This document shows, in pieces, positions 8,226 through 16,223 of a DNA stretch of 36,862 bases. Location of the stretch: positions 1 through 36,862 of the forward strand of contig JBHEKP010000389.1 in assembly GCA_041859375.1 (NCBI GenBank). The letters run 5' to 3'. Position 1 is the stretch's first letter, and each line of letters opens with the position of its first letter. The position numbers and the translations under genes were made by a program. The notes beneath the pieces were generated by a model, which worked only from the letters and a program-made list of their open reading frames with translations, did not search any database and had not been told where the DNA came from. Source of the stretch: JBHEKP01 sp041859375. GTDB taxonomy: Bacteria > Hydrogenedentota > Hydrogenedentia > Hydrogenedentales > CAITNO01.

Positions 8226-9752
8226 ATGGGTGCGACAAAGGCGTCTGAGAGGCATGTTGTGGTGGTGGGCGCGGGGCCCGGCGGCCTGACCGCCGCCATG
8301 ATTCTCGCGCACCGCGGCTTCCGGGTCACGGTGTTCGAGTCCAAGGCGCGGGTGGGCGGCAGAAACGCGGCCATCCAGCTTGGCGCGCACACCTTTGACA
8401 CGGGGCCGACCTTCCTGATGCTGAGTTCCGTCCTGGACGAGGTCTTTGAGGAGGCCGGATCCGCGACGGACAAGCTGCTGGACATGCGGCGCATCGATCC
8501 GATGTACCGGCTCCAGTTCGCCGACAAGGCCATCGAGCCTTGCTCCGATCCGGAGCGCATGAAGGCGGAAATCCGCCGCTGTTTCCCCGGCCAGGAGGAC
8601 CGTTACGACGTGTTTCGCGCGCGGGAGGGGAAGCGGTTTGAACGGCTGTTTCCCTGCCTTCAAAAGCCCTACCACAGGCTGTCCACCCTGTTCCATCCCG
8701 ATCTCGCGCGGGCGGTGCCCCATCTCGCGCTGGGCCGCAGCCTCTTCTCCGTGATGAACGGCTACTTCAGCGACGAGCAGCTCGCCCTCACCTTCACCTT
8801 CCAGTCCAAATACCTCGGCATGTCCCCCTGGGAGTGCCCCGGCCTTTTCGCCATCATCCCCTATATCGAGCACGCCTTCGGCATTTTCCACCCCATCGGC
8901 GGCCTGAGCCGCATTTCCGACGCCATGGCCGGGGTGGCCGCGGGCAACGGCGCGGAAATCCGGCTTGGAACGCCCGTGGCCCGGATTCTCACCAAAGACC
9001 GGGCCGCGTGCGGCGTGCTGCTGGAGAACGGGGAGCGGGTGGACGCGGATGACGTGGTGATCAACGCCGATTTCGGCCATGCCGCGACGCGCCTCTTTGA
9101 GCCGGGCACCCTCCGCAAGTACACCCCGGAGCGCCTGGAGAGGACCAAGCTGTCCTGCTCCACCTTCATGATGTACCTGGCCCTCGACAAGCGGTACGAC
9201 CTGCCCCACCACACCATCTGCTTCGCGGAGGACTACCGCGCCAACGTGGACTCGGTGTTCCACGGGAAGTCGCTGCGCAAGGACATTTCTTTTTACGTGC
9301 GCAACGCGGACGTCACGGACCCGACCCTTTCCCCGGAGGGATGCTCCTCCCTCTACATCCTTGTGCCGGTTCCGAACACGCGCAGCGGCATCAACTGGCC
9401 CGCGGAGCGGGACGCCTGCCGGGAACTTGTCCTGGACAAGCTCGGCGCGCGCATGGGGCTCACGGACATCCGGAGCCATGTCAGGCAGGAGCTTGTCATC
9501 ACCCCCGATGGATGGGAGAATGACTACGATGTTTACCGGGGCGCCACCTTCAACCTCGCCCACAACCTGGGACAGATGATCTACCTGCGCCCCCGCAACA
9601 AATTTGAGGAGCTGGACCACTGCTACCTCGTGGGCGGGGGCACCCATCCGGGCAGCGGGCTGCCGACGATTTACGAGTCGGGCCGCATCGCGGCGAACCT
9701 GATATGCCGCGGCTGCGGAACCCCGTTCAAGTCCGCCAACGCCCACACTTAG
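8226..9752 (+). CDS. crtN: 4,4'-diapophytoene/squalene-type desaturase (CrtN-like)
   Basis: CrtN introduces conjugated double bonds into a C30 backbone, producing the yellow chromophore. The 508-residue product has the FAD fold VVVVGAGPGGLTAA with VFESK, followed by GAHTFDTGPTFLML. A central block, CSTFMMYLALDKRYD..HTICFAEDYRANVDSVF, resembles staphylococcal CrtN. DPTLSPEG, LYILVPVPNT and the C-terminal flavin motif GGGTHPGSGLPT complete it. It is clearly distinct from the crtP gene of the other arm, so the locus has both a desaturase and an oxygenase. The ATG at 8226 follows a TTGGAGG site located in the end of aldH. Chain length cannot be proven from sequence; C40 phytoene desaturase is the alternative, but the CrtP/CrtQ/CrtO partners favour C30. 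Confidence 0.87.
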   Translation: MGATKASERHVVVVGAGPGGLTAAMILAHRGFRVTVFESKARVGGRNAAIQLGAHTFDTGPTFLMLSSVLDEVFEEAGSATDKLLDMRRIDPMYRLQFADKAIEPCSDPERMKAEIRRCFPGQEDRYDVFRAREGKRFERLFPCLQKPYHRLSTLFHPDLARAVPHLALGRSLFSVMNGYFSDEQLALTFTFQSKYLGMSPWECPGLFAIIPYIEHAFGIFHPIGGLSRISDAMAGVAAGNGAEIRLGTPVARILTKDRAACGVLLENGERVDADDVVINADFGHAATRLFEPGTLRKYTPERLERTKLSCSTFMMYLALDKRYDLPHHTICFAEDYRANVDSVFHGKSLRKDISFYVRNADVTDPTLSPEGCSSLYILVPVPNTRSGINWPAERDACRELVLDKLGARMGLTDIRSHVRQELVITPDGWENDYDVYRGATFNLAHNLGQMIYLRPRNKFEELDHCYLVGGGTHPGSGLPTIYESGRIAANLICRGCGTPFKSANAHT

Positions 9753-9828
9753 AGCAGCCCCCCCGCCCGGCCCCCCGGAATTCCGGCCCTTTCATTTCCT
9801 GTGCCGGGACAACATAAGGAGACGCCCC

Positions 9829-12078
9829 ATGATGCTTGCCACGCTGGTGATGGTTGTGATGGCCGCGGCGGACGCGCCGCCCCGCCCGGAGCAGGGCCTG
9901 CAGTTCACGGAGCCGGTGAAGGTGTGGGACGAGGCGCTTCCCCTGGGCAACGCCGTGCTGGGCGCGCTGGTTTGGGGGGACGGCACACCGCTGAAGATAT
10001 CCCTGGACCGGACCGATCTCTGGGATCTGCGGCCCGTGCCGGAATACCACTCTGAGGACTACACCTACACGAAGATGCGCCAATGGGAGAAGGAGGGCCG
10101 GGTAAAAGAACTGGAGGCGATGTATGACAATCCCTACAACCGGCCCGCACCCACGAAAATTCCGGCGGGCCGCATTCTCATTGAGGTGAAGGGCGCGAAG
10201 TTTGAGAACACCTCACTGGACCTTGCCACCGCCGAAGCGGCGATGTCACTGGGCAAAAAGACCCGGGCAAGGGTGTGGATCAGCGCGGTGGAGCCGGTGG
10301 GATTCATCGAAATCAGCAACGCCGGGGACATGGCGGTGAAACTGGCCGCGCCCGCCTTCGGCGGCAGGGAGCCGGGCGAGGCGAAACCCGCCATTTCCAT
10401 GGGCAGTCTGGACCAGCTTGGCTATCCTGCCCCGCAGGAACGGGCGGGGGATAATTTTGCCGCCTATCTGCAGGAGGGCTGGGGTGGGTTCCGGTTCGCG
10501 GTGCATCTTGCCTGGCGGGAACAGGACGGCGCGTGGACCGGGGCGTGGTCCATCGCCACGTCGAACGAGGGGGGCGACCCGGCCGCGCTGGCGGAGGCGC
10601 GGGCCACCGAAGCGCTTGCGCGCATTGACGCCGCCCGCGAGGCGCACCATGCCTGGTGGCGTGCCTGGTGGGATGCGGTGTGGCTGGAAGTGCCCAACAA
10701 GGCGGTGGAGCGGCAGTGGTACCTGGACACCTACAAGTTCGGCGCGGCGGCCCGGCGCGACGCGCCGCCCATCACCCTGCAGGGGCCGTGGACGGCGGAC
10801 AACGGCCAGTTGCCGCCGTGGAAGGGCGACTACCACCACGACCTGAACACGCAGCTCAGCTACTGGCCCTGCTACAGCGGCAACCGGCTCGACGAGGGGC
10901 TGGGCTACCTGGAATGGCTCTGGAAGAACCGGGAGAACAACCGGGACTGGACCAGGCGCTTCTTCAACATGCCGGGCATCAACGTGCCGATGACGGCGGA
11001 CCTGAACAACAACCAGATCGGCGGCTGGCGGCAGTACACCCATTCCTCCACCACGGGCGCGTGGCTGGCGCACCATTTCTACCTGCACTGGAGGCACAGC
11101 ATGGACCGCGCCTTCCTCCAGGACCGCGCCTGGCCGTGGATCAGGGACTGCGCCGTGTTTTTGAAGGCGGTGACGAACGAGCGCGACGCGAAGGGCCTGC
11201 GCACGCTGCCGCTGAGCTCGTCGCCGGAAATCAACGACAACCGGCCCGACGCATGGTTCCCCAGCATCACCAACTATGACTTGGCGCTCATCCGCTGGAC
11301 CTTCGGCGCGGCGGCTGAACTGGCGGGCGAACTGGGTCTGGCCGACGAGTCGGCGCACTGGAAGTCCGTGCTGGGCGAGATGCCGGAATTCGCGCTGGGC
11401 GACGACGGGCGGCTGCTGGTGGCGGCGGATTACCCGCTGAAGGAGTCGCACCGCCACTTTTCGCACCTCATGGCGCTGCACCCCCTGGGCCTGATAGACC
11501 CGTCCATGGGTGATGCCGCTAAGAGGACCATGGACGGCGCGCTTGCCGAACTGGACCGGCTCGGCGGCGGCATGTGGTGCGGCTACAGCTTCTCGTGGCT
11601 GGCGAACCTCGCGGCCCGCGCCGGGGACGGTGCCCGCGCGGAAAAGGCGCTCGAAACTTTTGCCACGGCCTTTGTGCTGCGGAACGGGTTCCACTGCAAC
11701 GGCGACCAGTCGGGCAAGGGTCACAGCACCTTCACCTACCGGCCCTTCACGCTGGAGGGCAACTTTGCCGCCGCGGCGGGGCTTCAGGAAATGCTGCTGC
11801 AAAGCCACACCGGCGTGGTGGCCCTCTTCCCGGCGGTGCCGGAAACCTGGAAGGACGCAAGCTTCCACCGCCTCCGCGCCCAGGGGGCCTTTGTGGTTTC
11901 GGCGGCGCGGAAGGATGGCGCGCTCCGAAATGTTGAGATCACCAGTGAGACCGGCGCCGCGCCGGTGGTCCGGCTGGCACCGGGCGGTCAGGAATGGAAC
12001 CTTGGCGGAGGCCCCGCCCCGGCGGGATGGAGCGTGAAACAAGAGGGAAACACTTGGACGCTTACGGCGGTACAATAG
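9829..12078 (+). CDS. Secreted GH95-like glycoside hydrolase (alpha-fucosidase/galactosidase type) with altered active site
   Basis: GH95 enzymes are inverting 1,2-alpha-L-fucosidases or alpha-L-galactosidases with an (alpha/alpha)6 barrel. The 749-residue product has a short signal peptide (MLATLVMVVMAAADA), then the GH95 N-terminal signature WDEALPLGNAVLGALVWG. The barrel has DLNTQLSYW (from Asp338), SSSPEIND with the likely general acid Glu467, HRHFSHLMALHP, and PFTLEGNFAAAAGLQEMLLQSH. Compared with the family consensus NINxxMNYW and IDGNFG, the first Asn is Asp338 and the Asp is Glu643; these positions assist the catalytic water in the characterised enzyme. Start: the first of two adjacent ATGs, with AAGGAG seven bases upstream. 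It overlaps the next gene, so both are probably co-transcribed. Family membership is fairly sure; sugar specificity is not. Confidence 0.8.
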   Translation: MMLATLVMVVMAAADAPPRPEQGLQFTEPVKVWDEALPLGNAVLGALVWGDGTPLKISLDRTDLWDLRPVPEYHSEDYTYTKMRQWEKEGRVKELEAMYDNPYNRPAPTKIPAGRILIEVKGAKFENTSLDLATAEAAMSLGKKTRARVWISAVEPVGFIEISNAGDMAVKLAAPAFGGREPGEAKPAISMGSLDQLGYPAPQERAGDNFAAYLQEGWGGFRFAVHLAWREQDGAWTGAWSIATSNEGGDPAALAEARATEALARIDAAREAHHAWWRAWWDAVWLEVPNKAVERQWYLDTYKFGAAARRDAPPITLQGPWTADNGQLPPWKGDYHHDLNTQLSYWPCYSGNRLDEGLGYLEWLWKNRENNRDWTRRFFNMPGINVPMTADLNNNQIGGWRQYTHSSTTGAWLAHHFYLHWRHSMDRAFLQDRAWPWIRDCAVFLKAVTNERDAKGLRTLPLSSSPEINDNRPDAWFPSITNYDLALIRWTFGAAAELAGELGLADESAHWKSVLGEMPEFALGDDGRLLVAADYPLKESHRHFSHLMALHPLGLIDPSMGDAAKRTMDGALAELDRLGGGMWCGYSFSWLANLAARAGDGARAEKALETFATAFVLRNGFHCNGDQSGKGHSTFTYRPFTLEGNFAAAAGLQEMLLQSHTGVVALFPAVPETWKDASFHRLRAQGAFVVSAARKDGALRNVEITSETGAAPVVRLAPGGQEWNLGGGPAPAGWSVKQEGNTWTLTAVQ

Positions 12079-13322
12079 GGCCATGGGGTTGCCGCGCACT
12101 CTTGGTGGTGTTGGCATTGGGGATTCTGTCGGCCTGCTCCGCCCCTGAACCGGCTCCGCCGCCGAAACCGCAAACCCCCATGCCTCCGCCCGCACCGCCC
12201 GCCCCGGCGGGATGGGAGTTTCCCTTCAAGACATCGGACACGGGGGAGGCCTGGACGCTTGCCGCCAAACCAGTGTTCGCAGAGGGGCATCCACTGCTGT
12301 TCCATGAGCATGTCTTCGATTATGCGGCAAACCGCCACACCCGCACGGTCATCGCGGCGGCGGCCAACGCCCCCGGCGAGATATATGTGTCGGAGAACAT
12401 GGGCGCGACCTTTGTGAAGGCCGCCTCCCTTTCCGAGCCGCCGGTGCAGGTGTTCACCACCGCCTCCGGCGTCCACATCTGTTTTGACACGGCGAACCGG
12501 CTTTGCCGGTATGACGCCGCCTGGCAACCCCTGCCGGTGTCGGGTGAACCCCTGCCGGAATTCGCATGGCACGGTTCGCAGGGCATCGGCCAGCGGGACG
12601 GCGTTATCATGTTCGCCGAATACTGGACCGACAAGGCTCGGCCGGAGGGGCATGTGTGGCGGTCCCGCGACGACGGGGCCACGTGGGAGCGTGCCTTCAC
12701 CGCGCACACCAAAGCGGGCGCCGGCGAGCCCTGGAAGCTGGTGCGCCACTTGCACACCCTCCAGCCCGATCCCTTCCGTCCCGGTGACTGGTACCTCTCC
12801 TCGGGGGACGCGCCGGAGGAGTGCCACCTCTGGCTGGGGCGGGACGACGGCGGTGTCTGGCTGGAGGTGAACGCGGGCGGCCTGCCCATGGCGGCGGCGT
12901 ACCGGTACACGGCCATTGCCTTTGAACCGGACCGCATCTGCTGGGCTACCGACGGCAACATGGGCAAAACCGGCACGGGTTTTGTGTCCATAAGGCGCGG
13001 CGAGCCGGTTGCGCTTGAATCCCTGCCGGGGCTGGCGGTCAACCCGGCGCGCAACCTGATCGCCACCGACGCGGGTTTTGTCATGATCACTGAGAACAAG
13101 TACGGCCGGGAGGTTCCCGGCGCGGGGCGGCCCGGCGTCGAGGTCATGGTCATCTCAAAATCGGGCGCGTTCACCCGCGCCGCCGTGCTGCCCGACCGCA
13201 ACAACGACGGGTTCACCTATTCCAAGGGGAGCCGCCACGCGGTGGACGGGGTGTTTTTCACCTTTGCCCGCTCGTCCCTGCCGGGCAACATGCTGCGGTG
13301 GGAGCTGAAGCAATCCCCCTGA
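12027..13322 (+). CDS. BNR/Asp-box lipoprotein, sialidase-like fold
   Basis: The product (431 residues from the ATG at 12027) has an N-terminal hydrophobic segment ending in a lipobox, ILSAC, so it is probably lipidated at Cys37. A proline-rich linker (APEPAPPPKPQTPMPPPAPPAP) leads to a beta-propeller-like domain. That domain has an Asp-box, SRDDGATW, a second related turn, GRDDGGVW, and the segment GDWYLSSGD. Such folds occur in sialidases, sugar-binding and glycan-processing proteins. No sialidase arginine triad or FRIP motif is evident, so catalysis is not claimed. The start is uncertain: ATG 12027 or TTG 12054, the latter having an AGAGGGAA site; both overlap the end of the GH95-like gene, implying coupling. 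The stop is two bases from the convergent mutS stop. Confidence 0.75.
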   Translation: MERETRGKHLDAYGGTIGPWGCRALLVVLALGILSACSAPEPAPPPKPQTPMPPPAPPAPAGWEFPFKTSDTGEAWTLAAKPVFAEGHPLLFHEHVFDYAANRHTRTVIAAAANAPGEIYVSENMGATFVKAASLSEPPVQVFTTASGVHICFDTANRLCRYDAAWQPLPVSGEPLPEFAWHGSQGIGQRDGVIMFAEYWTDKARPEGHVWRSRDDGATWERAFTAHTKAGAGEPWKLVRHLHTLQPDPFRPGDWYLSSGDAPEECHLWLGRDDGGVWLEVNAGGLPMAAAYRYTAIAFEPDRICWATDGNMGKTGTGFVSIRRGEPVALESLPGLAVNPARNLIATDAGFVMITENKYGREVPGAGRPGVEVMVISKSGAFTRAAVLPDRNNDGFTYSKGSRHAVDGVFFTFARSSLPGNMLRWELKQSP

Positions 13323-13324
13323 CC

Positions 13325-15970
13325 TCAGCCCTTCCCCTTGCGGGGCCTGTTGGCCAGGTGCTTCAGGTGGTAGATGAGGTTTTGCGCCTCCCGGGGGGAG
13401 AGGCTGTCGGGGTCGATCTTCTGCAGCTCCAGCTCCACCGCCGTGGGGCCCGTGTCGGCGGCCGCGCCGAAGAGCCACATCTGCTCGGGCAGTCCGGCGG
13501 GCGCGGGGTTGCCCGCCTCCAGCGACTCCAGGATGGCCCTTGCGCGCTGGAGCACCGCCGGGGGCAGACCGGCGAGCTGCGCCACCTGGATGCCGTAGCT
13601 GTGGTCCGCGCCGCCGTCCACGATGCGGTAGAGGAACACCACACGATCGCCCCACTCCCGCACCGCCACGTTCACATTCTTTGCGTGCTCCAGCTTGGCG
13701 CCCAGCTCGGTCAGTTCGTGGTAGTGGGTGGCGAAGAGCGTGCGCGCGCGGACCGTGTCGTGGATGTGCTCCGCCACGGACCAGGCGATGCTGATGCCGT
13801 CGAAGGTGCTGGTGCCCCGGCCGATCTCGTCGAGCACGAGCAGGCTCTTTTCGGTGGCCGAGTTGAGGATGGCGGCGGTTTCGATCATCTCCACCATGAA
13901 GGTGCTCTCGCCGCGCACCAGGTTGTCCGAAGCGCCGACGCGCGTGAAGATGCGGTCCACCGCCCCGATGCGCGCCGAGGCGGCGGGCACGAAGGAGCCA
14001 ATCTGGGCCATGAGCGTGATGAGCGCAGTCTGGCGCAGGTAGGTGGACTTGCCCGCCATGTTCGGGCCGGTCACGATGAGCATGGACGCGTTGTCGGGGT
14101 CGAGCACGGTGTCGTTGGGCACAAACTCGCCCCGCTTCATCAGATCCTCCACCACGGGGTGGCGTCCGTCGCGGATGGCCAGCGCGCCGAAAGCGCCCAC
14201 CTCGGGTTTGCAGTAGTCCCTGGCGGTGGCCACCTCGGCCAGGGACAGGAGCACGTCCAGCGCGGCGACGGCGTCCGCCGTCTGCTGGATGCGGCGCGAC
14301 TCCGCCGAGACGGTTTCCCGCACCGCGCAGAAAATATCATATTCGAGGGAGTGCATACGCTCCTGGGCGCTGAGCATCTCCTCCTCACGTTCCTTGAGCG
14401 CGGGGGTGACGTAGCGCTCCGCGTTCGCCAGCGTCTGCCTGCGCTGGTAGTCCTCCGGCACCTGCGCCGACTGGCCCCGGCTCACCTCCAGGTAATAGCC
14501 GAAGACCCGGTTGTAGCCCACCTTCAGCTTGGCGATGCCCGTGCGCTCCCGCTCCTCCAGCTGGAGCTGCGCGATCCAGTCCCGGCCCCCGCGCACCAGT
14601 CCGTGCAGCCGGTCCAGTTCGGCGTCGTAACCGTCGCGGATGATGCCGCCCTCCTGCACGGAGAGGGGTGGCTCGTCCACCACGGCGCGGGCGATGAGCG
14701 ACGTCACATCCTCCAGCGGATCCATCAGGTCGCGGAGTTCCCGGAGCAGCGCCGACTCCGCGCCGCCAAGGAGGCCGCGTAGGACCGGGCCGCGCTCCAG
14801 CGACTGGCCGAGGGCGCGCAGATCGCGGGCGTTGCCCGTTTTCGAGGTGATGCGGCCGGTGAGCCGCTCCAGGTCGCTCACGCCCCGCAGCTGCTCGCGC
14901 AGGGCCATGCGCAGCTCCACCCCCGCCGCCAGCTCCGCCACGGCATCCAGCCGTCCGTTCACCGCGTCCACGTCCACGAGCGGGTGCAGTATCCAGTGGC
15001 GCAGTTTGCGGCCGCCCATGCTGGTGAGGGTGCGGTCGAGCACGCCCAGCAGCGAGCCGCGCCTGCCGCCGCCCGCCAGCGTGGCCACCAGTTCCAGATT
15101 GCGCTGGGTGTTTCCGTCCAGCACCACATAGCCGGAGGGGCTGTAACGGCGGGGCAGCCGCAGCCGGGGCGCGCAGTCGCGCTGGGTTTCGCGCATGTAG
15201 GCCAGCGCCGCGCCCAGGCAGCCCGCCGTCTCCGGGGCGTCCTCCAGCCCGACCCCCTTCAGCGTGCCCAGGCCGAACACGTTCATCACCAGCTCACCCG
15301 CCAGTTCGGGGTCGAAATGCTCAGGTGGGCGGGGGGTGAAGGTCATTTCCGGAAAAATGCGGCGCAGCCGCTCCAGCCTGTCCGCGTCGGCGTCGTCCGG
15401 GTGGAGCATTTCCGCGGGGGCCATCCGGGTGATCTCGTCCTGGAAAACCCGGTCCGCGTTTCCGTCCACGGGCGCGGCAAGGGTCTCGCCGGTGGTGACG
15501 TCCAGGAAGGCCAGCGCGCCGCGCCCCTCCGGCAGCCACGCCAGCGCGCCGAGATAGTTGTTGGCCCGCTCGTCGAGCAGTTCCGGCTCCATCACCGTGC
15601 CCGGCGTGATGGTGCGCACCACCTCCCGCTTCACGATGCCCTTGGCGGTGCGCGGATCCTCCACCTGGTCGCAGATGGTGACGGTGCGCCCCGCGCGTAT
15701 CACCCGCGCCACATAGGCGTCCACCGCCCGCACGGGCACGCCGCACATGGGCACGCGGGCGTCCTTGTCCGCGCCGTCCCGCGAGGTGAGGGTCAGGCCG
15801 AGCAGCTCCGCCGCTTCCAGGGCGTCCTCAAAAAACAGTTCATAAAAGTCGCCCATGCGGAAGAAGAGCAGGGAGGTCCCGCATTCCGCCTTCGCCTGCA
15901 AATACTGCCGCACCATCGGCGTGATGTCCGACTGCGACAGGTTTTCAGTGGTGATCCAGTTTCCAGCCAT
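13325..15970 (-). CDS. mutS: DNA mismatch repair ATPase MutS
   Basis: MutS recognises mismatches and small loops and recruits MutL. The 881-residue product shows the mismatch-binding Phe-x-Glu motif (Phe42-Tyr-Glu44 in MGDFYELF), the connector and lever domains, and the C-terminal ATPase. Walker A is TGPNMAGKSTYLRQ with Lys641, and Walker B is LLVLDEIGRGTSTFDG with Asp714 and Glu715. Length fits the family's 850-880. The ATG at 15970 is the only start giving the usual lead into DITPMVRQYL. A perfect TATAAT sits eight bases upstream and no Shine-Dalgarno is present, so the message is probably leaderless. No mutL is in the window. Confidence 0.97.
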   Translation of the reverse strand: MAGNWITTENLSQSDITPMVRQYLQAKAECGTSLLFFRMGDFYELFFEDALEAAELLGLTLTSRDGADKDARVPMCGVPVRAVDAYVARVIRAGRTVTICDQVEDPRTAKGIVKREVVRTITPGTVMEPELLDERANNYLGALAWLPEGRGALAFLDVTTGETLAAPVDGNADRVFQDEITRMAPAEMLHPDDADADRLERLRRIFPEMTFTPRPPEHFDPELAGELVMNVFGLGTLKGVGLEDAPETAGCLGAALAYMRETQRDCAPRLRLPRRYSPSGYVVLDGNTQRNLELVATLAGGGRRGSLLGVLDRTLTSMGGRKLRHWILHPLVDVDAVNGRLDAVAELAAGVELRMALREQLRGVSDLERLTGRITSKTGNARDLRALGQSLERGPVLRGLLGGAESALLRELRDLMDPLEDVTSLIARAVVDEPPLSVQEGGIIRDGYDAELDRLHGLVRGGRDWIAQLQLEERERTGIAKLKVGYNRVFGYYLEVSRGQSAQVPEDYQRRQTLANAERYVTPALKEREEEMLSAQERMHSLEYDIFCAVRETVSAESRRIQQTADAVAALDVLLSLAEVATARDYCKPEVGAFGALAIRDGRHPVVEDLMKRGEFVPNDTVLDPDNASMLIVTGPNMAGKSTYLRQTALITLMAQIGSFVPAASARIGAVDRIFTRVGASDNLVRGESTFMVEMIETAAILNSATEKSLLVLDEIGRGTSTFDGISIAWSVAEHIHDTVRARTLFATHYHELTELGAKLEHAKNVNVAVREWGDRVVFLYRIVDGGADHSYGIQVAQLAGLPPAVLQRARAILESLEAGNPAPAGLPEQMWLFGAAADTGPTAVELELQKIDPDSLSPREAQNLIYHLKHLANRPRKGKG

Positions 15971-15978
15971 GGCCGCCC

Positions 15979-16006
15979 ATTATAGCAACCGCGCCGGGCC
16001 TGTTAG
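15979..16006 (-). promoter_or_regulatory. Promoter of mutS giving a near-leaderless mRNA
   Basis: Read on the minus strand, TATAAT (15984-15979) is preceded by TGC, forming an extended -10. CTAACA (16006-16001) is 16 bases upstream as a four-of-six -35. The predicted start point is about 15972, only two bases before the mutS ATG at 15970. Confidence 0.65.
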
Positions 16007-16040
16007 AACAGGCAAAAAGACCTTTTTAAAAGTGAGCATT

Positions 16041-16071
16041 TTGGCAAAACAACCAAAACCTGTGCTAGAGT
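16041..16071 (+). promoter_or_regulatory. Candidate promoter of the large beta-helix protein gene
   Basis: TGC followed by TAGAGT (16066-16071) makes an extended -10, with TTGGCA (16041-16046) as a possible -35 at a long 19-base spacing. Transcription near 16078 would leave a leader of about 146 bases before the ATG at 16224. The leader contains one weak stem (AGGGG with CCCCT, around 16155-16180) and no riboswitch that I can recognise. Confidence 0.4.
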
Positions 16072-16223
16072 TAAAGAGTCTAAAGGGCAGAATGGTGTGT
16101 TTTACGTGAGGCGGTTGAACTGGCGCGGCGTTGCCGTGCAAACAATCACGGGCCGAGGGGTGTGTTTTCCCCTGCCTGGTTTTCCCGGTCAAACCAATCC
16201 GACCAACAAGGAAATCAAGGACA

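Noticed and set aside
9775..9786. Perfect 12-base palindrome CCGGAATTCCGG after crtN
   Set aside because: It leaves no loop for a terminator hairpin and has no T-run; a protein site is possible but unsupported by a second copy.
12054..13322. TTG start for the BNR lipoprotein
   Set aside because: It has a good purine-rich site, but the ATG at 12027 gives an equally sound signal peptide with basic residues; kept as the alternative rather than the main call.
12027..13322. Calling the BNR lipoprotein a sialidase
   Set aside because: No arginine triad or FRIP motif can be seen; only Asp-box-type turns support the fold.
16078..16223. 146-base leader considered as a riboswitch
   Set aside because: Only a weak stem is visible, and no conserved riboswitch core that I recognise.
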